In this document: piece after piece, positions 60,712 to 64,000 of the stretch
Layout: the number at the start of each line of letters is the position of its first letter
How positions within the stretch are numbered: the first letter of the stretch is position 1
NCBI GenBank assembly: GCA_904420555.1
Contig: CAJFVO010000007.1
Coordinates: 53,272 to 117,271, forward strand
Direction: 5' to 3'
Length of the DNA: 64,000 nucleotides
Origin: Candidatus Heritagella intestinalis
Lineage (GTDB): Bacteria > Bacillota > Clostridia > Oscillospirales > Acutalibacteraceae
Program-made: the position numbers and the translations under genes
The notes under the pieces: model-generated
Seen by the model: only the letters and a program-made list of their open reading frames with translations
Databases searched by the model: none
What the model was told of the DNA's origin: nothing

Positions 60712-60726
60712 ATGCGCATTTGCTGA
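60712..60726 (+). CDS. Possible leader peptide MRIC upstream of the ABC-F gene
   Basis: A four-codon ORF (ATG CGC ATT TGC TGA) lies in the leader, with AAAGGACAGG a little upstream (long spacing). ABC-F resistance genes are often controlled by drug-stalled ribosomes on short upstream ORFs. Its translation is inference. Confidence 0.35.
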   Translation: MRIC

Positions 60727-60812
60727 TTTTTCACACAAATTTACACAATGGCAGAAAGCCGAACCCGGGTGGGGTTCTGTGTTTGTGTGGGAAAAAGCAA
60801 ACGTGCAGCGTC

Positions 60813-60860
60813 CGGGCCTGTAAGGGCCCGAAGGCGTTTGGCGCGCTTTCGGGCATTTTT
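60813..60860 (+). promoter_or_regulatory. Attenuator with competing anti-terminator ahead of the ABC-F gene
   Basis: The terminator is GCCCGAAGGCG (60826-60836) with CGCTTTCGGGC (60844-60854) followed by ATTTTT. Its 5' arm overlaps an alternative hairpin CGGGCC-N6-GGCCCG (60813-60830), so the two cannot form together. This is the layout of antibiotic-inducible transcription attenuation. Confidence 0.7.
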
Positions 60861-60927
60861 GCGCCGTCGCGCCGGTTTTCGCTATGGCTTTTTCCCTTCT
60901 GCCCGTATTTTTCAGGAGGGATGCTTT

Positions 60928-62547
60928 ATGGCAAGAGAATTGCTGTCTGCCAGCCATCTGGTAAAATATTTTGGAGAACGAAAAATTTTGGAAGTGCCCC
61001 GGTTTGTCATTCGGGAAGGGGACCGCATCGGCGTAGTGGGAGCCAACGGCGCAGGGAAAACCACCCTGCTGAACCTCCTTTCCGGGGAGCTGGCCCCAGA
61101 AGAAGGGGTAGTGCGCCGGGCCGTGGAGCCGGTGTATTTTCGGCAGTTCCGGGGAAAAGACCAAGAAGCGGCCCCAAAAGCCTTGCGGGAAATGGGGATG
61201 GGAAGCAAAGTAGGATACAGCGGCGGGGAAAAGGCCCGGTTAGGGCTGGCCGCCGTGGAGGAGGGAACGCTCCTGCTCTTTGCCGACGAGCCCACCGCCA
61301 ACCTGGATGAAGAGGGGATAGAGCTTTGCTGTCACCGGCTGGAGCAGTGCGCCGCCCTTTTATTGGTGAGCCACGACCGGAACTTGCTGGACCGGTTCTG
61401 CAATCACATTGCGGAGGTCCGGGACGGGAGGGTGACCCTGTACCCGGGAAACTATTCCGCCTACCGCAGGCAGTGGGAAGAAAAGGAGCGGGAGGATTGG
61501 GCCGCTTATGAGCAGTACCGGAAGGAGCGGGCCCGGCTGGAAGAGGCGGTGCGATGCCAAGGGGAAAAATCTCGGGGTGTCAAAAAGGCCCCCAGCCGCA
61601 TGGGGAATTCCGAGGCCAGGCTTCACCGGCGCTCGGCGGGGGAAAAGGCCGAAAAGCTGGACAACGCCAAAAAGGCCCTGCAATCCCGATTAGAGCGGCT
61701 GGAGGTTCGGGAAAAGCCCCGGGCCCTGCCCCAGGTAGCTATGGATTTTTCCCTGACCTATCCCCCGGTGAGTAAAACGGTGGTTTCGGGTTCCCGACTG
61801 CAAGTGACTTATGGGGAGAACTGGCTTCTGCAAAATGCCTCCTTTACCCTCCCCGCCGGGAGCAAAACCGCCCTGCTGGGCCCCAATGGCGCGGGAAAGA
61901 CCACCCTCATGCGGCGGATTGCGGAAAACGGCCCGGGAATCCGCCTGGCCCCCGGGGCACGGCCCGGATTTTTCCGGCAGGAGCTGGAAAACCTGGATTT
62001 GGAGAAAACGGTTTTGGAAAACGCCATGGAGGATTCCGTCCAGAGCGAGGGGGCTATGCGGGGGATTTTGGCCCGGCTGCTATTTCGCCGGGAGGACGTG
62101 TATAAAAAAGCGGGGGTTCTCAGCGGCGGGGAGCGGGTCAAGCTCTCCTTTGCCCGGCTGCTGGGTTCAGCGGCCAATCTGCTGCTGTTGGACGAGCCCA
62201 CCAACTTTTTGGATTTGCCCTCGGTGGAGGCCCTGCAATCCCTGGTGCGGGAGTATGCGGGCACGGTGCTCTTTGTTTCCCATGACCGGGCCTTTACCGA
62301 GCATTGCGCCACCCGGCTTCTGCGAATCGAAAATAAGAAGATAGTGACCTTTGAAGGGACCCTGTCCCAGTGGGAGGAAAGCCTCCGCCATCCCCGGGAA
62401 ACCCCGGAGGACACCCGCCGGGCCGTGCTGGAATTGCGCATCACCCAGGTCATCGCCGGACTTTCTACGGCACAAGGGGAAGAAAAGGAAAAATTGGAGC
62501 GGGAATTCCAGGAACTCCTGCGGCAGAGAAAAAGAGAAGAGCCATAA
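60928..62547 (+). CDS. ABC-F family ATP-binding protein (ribosome protection type)
   Basis: A soluble, 539-residue protein with two ABC domains and no TM. Walker A GANGAGKTT (38-46) and GPNGAGKTT, signatures YSGGEKARL and LSGGERVKL, and Walker B FADEPTANLD and LDEPTNFLD are intact. A charged helical linker (about 175-260) with a short tip region separates the domains. Some ABC-F proteins displace antibiotics such as lincosamides, streptogramins A and pleuromutilins from the ribosome; the attenuator leader favours that class over housekeeping ABC-F. ATG 60928 follows CAGGAGGG. Drug spectrum not inferable. Confidence 0.88.
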   Translation: MARELLSASHLVKYFGERKILEVPRFVIREGDRIGVVGANGAGKTTLLNLLSGELAPEEGVVRRAVEPVYFRQFRGKDQEAAPKALREMGMGSKVGYSGGEKARLGLAAVEEGTLLLFADEPTANLDEEGIELCCHRLEQCAALLLVSHDRNLLDRFCNHIAEVRDGRVTLYPGNYSAYRRQWEEKEREDWAAYEQYRKERARLEEAVRCQGEKSRGVKKAPSRMGNSEARLHRRSAGEKAEKLDNAKKALQSRLERLEVREKPRALPQVAMDFSLTYPPVSKTVVSGSRLQVTYGENWLLQNASFTLPAGSKTALLGPNGAGKTTLMRRIAENGPGIRLAPGARPGFFRQELENLDLEKTVLENAMEDSVQSEGAMRGILARLLFRREDVYKKAGVLSGGERVKLSFARLLGSAANLLLLDEPTNFLDLPSVEALQSLVREYAGTVLFVSHDRAFTEHCATRLLRIENKKIVTFEGTLSQWEESLRHPRETPEDTRRAVLELRITQVIAGLSTAQGEEKEKLEREFQELLRQRKREEP

Positions 62548-62553
62548 AAAGAA

Positions 62554-62590
62554 CTGCGGCCCAGGAGGAGCTTCCTGTGCCGCAGCTTTT
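62554..62590. terminator. Bidirectional terminator between ABC-F and metA
   Basis: CTGCGGC...CAGGA...TCCTG...GCCGCAG stem followed by CTTTT, between convergent genes. Confidence 0.8.
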
Positions 62591-62596
62591 ATTTAG

Positions 62597-63529
62597 TTAT
62601 TTATTGTATAGGTTCCGCAGTTCCCGCAAATCGAAGGGGGTCTGCTGGTATACATAATAGTTGAGCCAGTTGGAGAGGAGCAGGTGTCCGTTGCTCCGCC
62701 AGGTGAAGGGAGGTGTTTCGCTGGGGTCGTCATTGGGGAAGTAGTTGTAGGGCACGGGAGGATTCAACCCCTTGTTGACATCCCGGAAGTATTCCTTGGC
62801 CAGGGTGTCCCGGTCATACTCCGCGTGGCCGGTGACGAAAATTTGCCGTCCGTCCTTGGAGGCGATAATGTGCAGGCCGGCCTTCCGGGAAACGGAGAGA
62901 ATGAGCAGCTCCGGGTGCTTTTCAATATCTTTCTGGCGCACTTCCGTATAGCGGGAGTGGGGGGCGAAGTAGTTGTCGTCAAAGCCCCGCATCAGGGGAT
63001 GGTAGGGAGCCAGTACCCGGTGGTTGTAAATGCCGCTGAGCTTTTCCGGGAGCATATATTTTTGAATCCCATAATGATAGTACAGCCCCGCCTGGGCGCC
63101 CCAGCAGATGTGCAGGGTGGAATAGACGTTAGTACGGGTCCACTCCATAATGCGGCACATCTCTTCCCAGTAGTCCACCTCTTCAAAGGGGAGTTTCTCC
63201 ACCGGGGCCCCGGTGATGATCATCCCGTCGAATACCTCGTCCTTCAATTCGTCAAAACATTTATAAAAGGTATTTAAGTGGACCGAGGGGGTGTGCTTGG
63301 AAACGTGGGTGGCGGTGAGCATCAGTTCCACATCTACTTGTAAGGGGGTATTGCTCAGCAGTCGGAGCAGCTGGGTTTCGGTTTCAATTTTGGTGGGCAT
63401 CAGGTTGAGGATAACGATTTTTAAGGGCCGGATGTCCTGCTGCATAGCGCGCTCGTGAGTCATTACGAAGATGTTTTCGGATTCCAGCACTTCAATGGCC
63501 GGCAGGGAGGCCTGGATACGGATTGGCAT
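62597..63529 (-). CDS. metA: Homoserine O-acetyltransferase MetA
   Basis: First committed step of methionine synthesis, transferring an acyl group to homoserine. The 310-residue protein has catalytic Cys142 (HICWGAQAG), the His-x-Glu of HAEYD and the family start [11 protein letters not shown]. Glu111 (TGAPVEKL) is the residue reported to select acetyl-CoA in Bacillus MetA, where E. coli has Gly and uses succinyl-CoA. RBS AGGAGGGG. No SAM riboswitch or T-box was seen upstream. Confidence 0.95.
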   Translation of the reverse strand: MPIRIQASLPAIEVLESENIFVMTHERAMQQDIRPLKIVILNLMPTKIETETQLLRLLSNTPLQVDVELMLTATHVSKHTPSVHLNTFYKCFDELKDEVFDGMIITGAPVEKLPFEEVDYWEEMCRIMEWTRTNVYSTLHICWGAQAGLYYHYGIQKYMLPEKLSGIYNHRVLAPYHPLMRGFDDNYFAPHSRYTEVRQKDIEKHPELLILSVSRKAGLHIIASKDGRQIFVTGHAEYDRDTLAKEYFRDVNKGLNPPVPYNYFPNDDPSETPPFTWRSNGHLLLSNWLNYYVYQQTPFDLRELRNLYNK

Positions 63530-63732
63530 AAAACCCCTCCTTTATGGAAATACTGCAGTTTGACTGTCTGCTTCCAGTATAACAAAAAAGGACGCTGGGA
63601 GCAATGGCGGGGAAAGGGCCTCATGTGTTTTAATTTTAAGAAAAGCCAGATAAACAGATGTTGATAAATTGTGAATAAAAATATCAGAATATACAAATGA
63701 AGGAAAAAGGCGAAAAAACAGGAAAAAAGGCG

Positions 63733-63761
63733 TTGACAGGAGGGGAATGATATGGTATCAT
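63733..63761 (+). promoter_or_regulatory. rRNA operon promoter P1 (predicted)
   Basis: TTGACA and TATCAT, 17-base spacer; first of three tandem promoters pointing out of the window. Confidence 0.65.
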
Positions 63762-63791
63762 ATGTGAGCGCCAAACGGAGCGAAAAAAATC

Positions 63792-63821
63792 TTGACAAAC
63801 CTTGAGTGGTTGTGATAAGAT
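63792..63821 (+). promoter_or_regulatory. rRNA operon promoter P2 (predicted)
   Basis: TTGACA and TAAGAT, 18-base spacer. CTTGACAAAC and GTGATAA are repeated in P3, suggesting duplication. Confidence 0.75.
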
Positions 63822-63923
63822 AGAAAAGTTCCGTTAAAGCCGGAAAGTAAAGAGTTCGAGAAATCGCGGGAGCGATAAGAAAGAACTGAAAAACGGCCGG
63901 CAAAAAAATCTCGAAAAAAGTTC

Positions 63924-63952
63924 TTGACAAACGTCGAAAGATGTGATAAAAT
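63924..63952 (+). promoter_or_regulatory. rRNA operon promoter P3 (predicted)
   Basis: TTGACA and TAAAAT, 17-base spacer, followed by ACCTTGAAAATTAAA at the window end, a sequence type common just upstream of clostridial 16S genes. The remaining bases from 63530 hold no gene. Confidence 0.75.
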
Positions 63953-64000
63953 AGTCAAGCACTTCCGCGAGAGGGAGCGCACAGGACCTTGAAAATTAAA

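Overview
The window looks like chromosomal DNA of a Gram-positive, spore-forming gut clostridium, most likely Oscillospiraceae/Ruminococcaceae. The grounds are a moderately high GC content, SpoIIID, a clostridial hrcA-grpE-dnaK-dnaJ operon with a CIRCE element, sortase-anchored surface proteins, strong AGGAGG ribosome binding sites, and frequent GTG/TTG starts. This placement is inferred from gene content; no 16S gene lies inside the window. No prophage, plasmid, integrase, transposase or CRISPR array was seen.

Layout. 1-4.6 kb: the 3' end of a large sortase-anchored beta-helix adhesin, a class C-like sortase, a small Cna_B surface protein and a DUF4830 protein. 4.7-8.3 kb: RsuA, an orphan sugar-importer ATPase (UgpC/MsmK type) and a PucR regulator. 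8.5-12.9 kb: the cell-wall division cluster ftsE-ftsX-M23 hydrolase-S41 protein, in which the S41 member lacks its catalytic Ser and Lys. 12.9-15.9 kb: greA, lysS and an alpha/beta hydrolase. 15.9-19.5 kb: L-lactate dehydrogenase under an apparent Rex operator, diverging from a metal chaperone and Zn/Cd-type P-type ATPase. 19.6-22.4 kb: two tandem paralogous membrane-anchored proteins of unknown function, then exonuclease III. 22.6-24.5 kb: cyclophilin and a GH125 exo-alpha-mannosidase. 25.3-33.6 kb: a complete peptide ABC importer (SBP, two permeases, two ATPases), a highly structured RNA element, and Xaa-Pro aminopeptidase.

33.7-36.5 kb: an Fe-S aldo/keto reductase, a 48-codon small ORF, and a TPP riboswitch with terminator ahead of thiT. 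36.6-41.7 kb: the heat-shock operon. 41.7-44.8 kb: a CsoR-controlled copper efflux module in which a CopZ-like chaperone is fused to the CopA C-terminus but keeps its own internal start signals. 45-50.9 kb: SpoIIID, a Usp-like protein, a DUF308 membrane protein fused to a possible permuted papain-like domain, a YgjP-like metalloprotein, an M24 peptidase, a patatin and a DUF1275 protein. 51-55.1 kb: a fucose/arabinose isomerase-family protein and a second beta-helix adhesin, an inverted paralog of the one at position 1. 55.4-59.5 kb: two half-size chromate transporter proteins, a divergent LysR regulator, peptidase T and a GNAT acetyltransferase. 59.6-63.5 kb: a Ser/Thr-rich membrane protein, an ABC-F protein behind an attenuator-type leader, and MetA. 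The last 270 bases hold three tandem promoters that probably drive an rRNA operon starting just outside the window.

Functionally the region combines peptide use (importer, two M24 peptidases, PepT), host-glycan use (GH125, isomerase family), surface adhesion, metal detoxification and stress control. Regulation is unusually readable: Rex, CIRCE, CsoR, TPP and an ABC-F attenuator can all be placed at base level. The points most worth a second look are the structured RNA at about 31.5-31.8 kb, the S41 pseudo-protease in the FtsEX cluster, the CopA-CopZ fusion, the paired inverted adhesins, and the unknown tandem paralogs at 19.6-21.5 kb.
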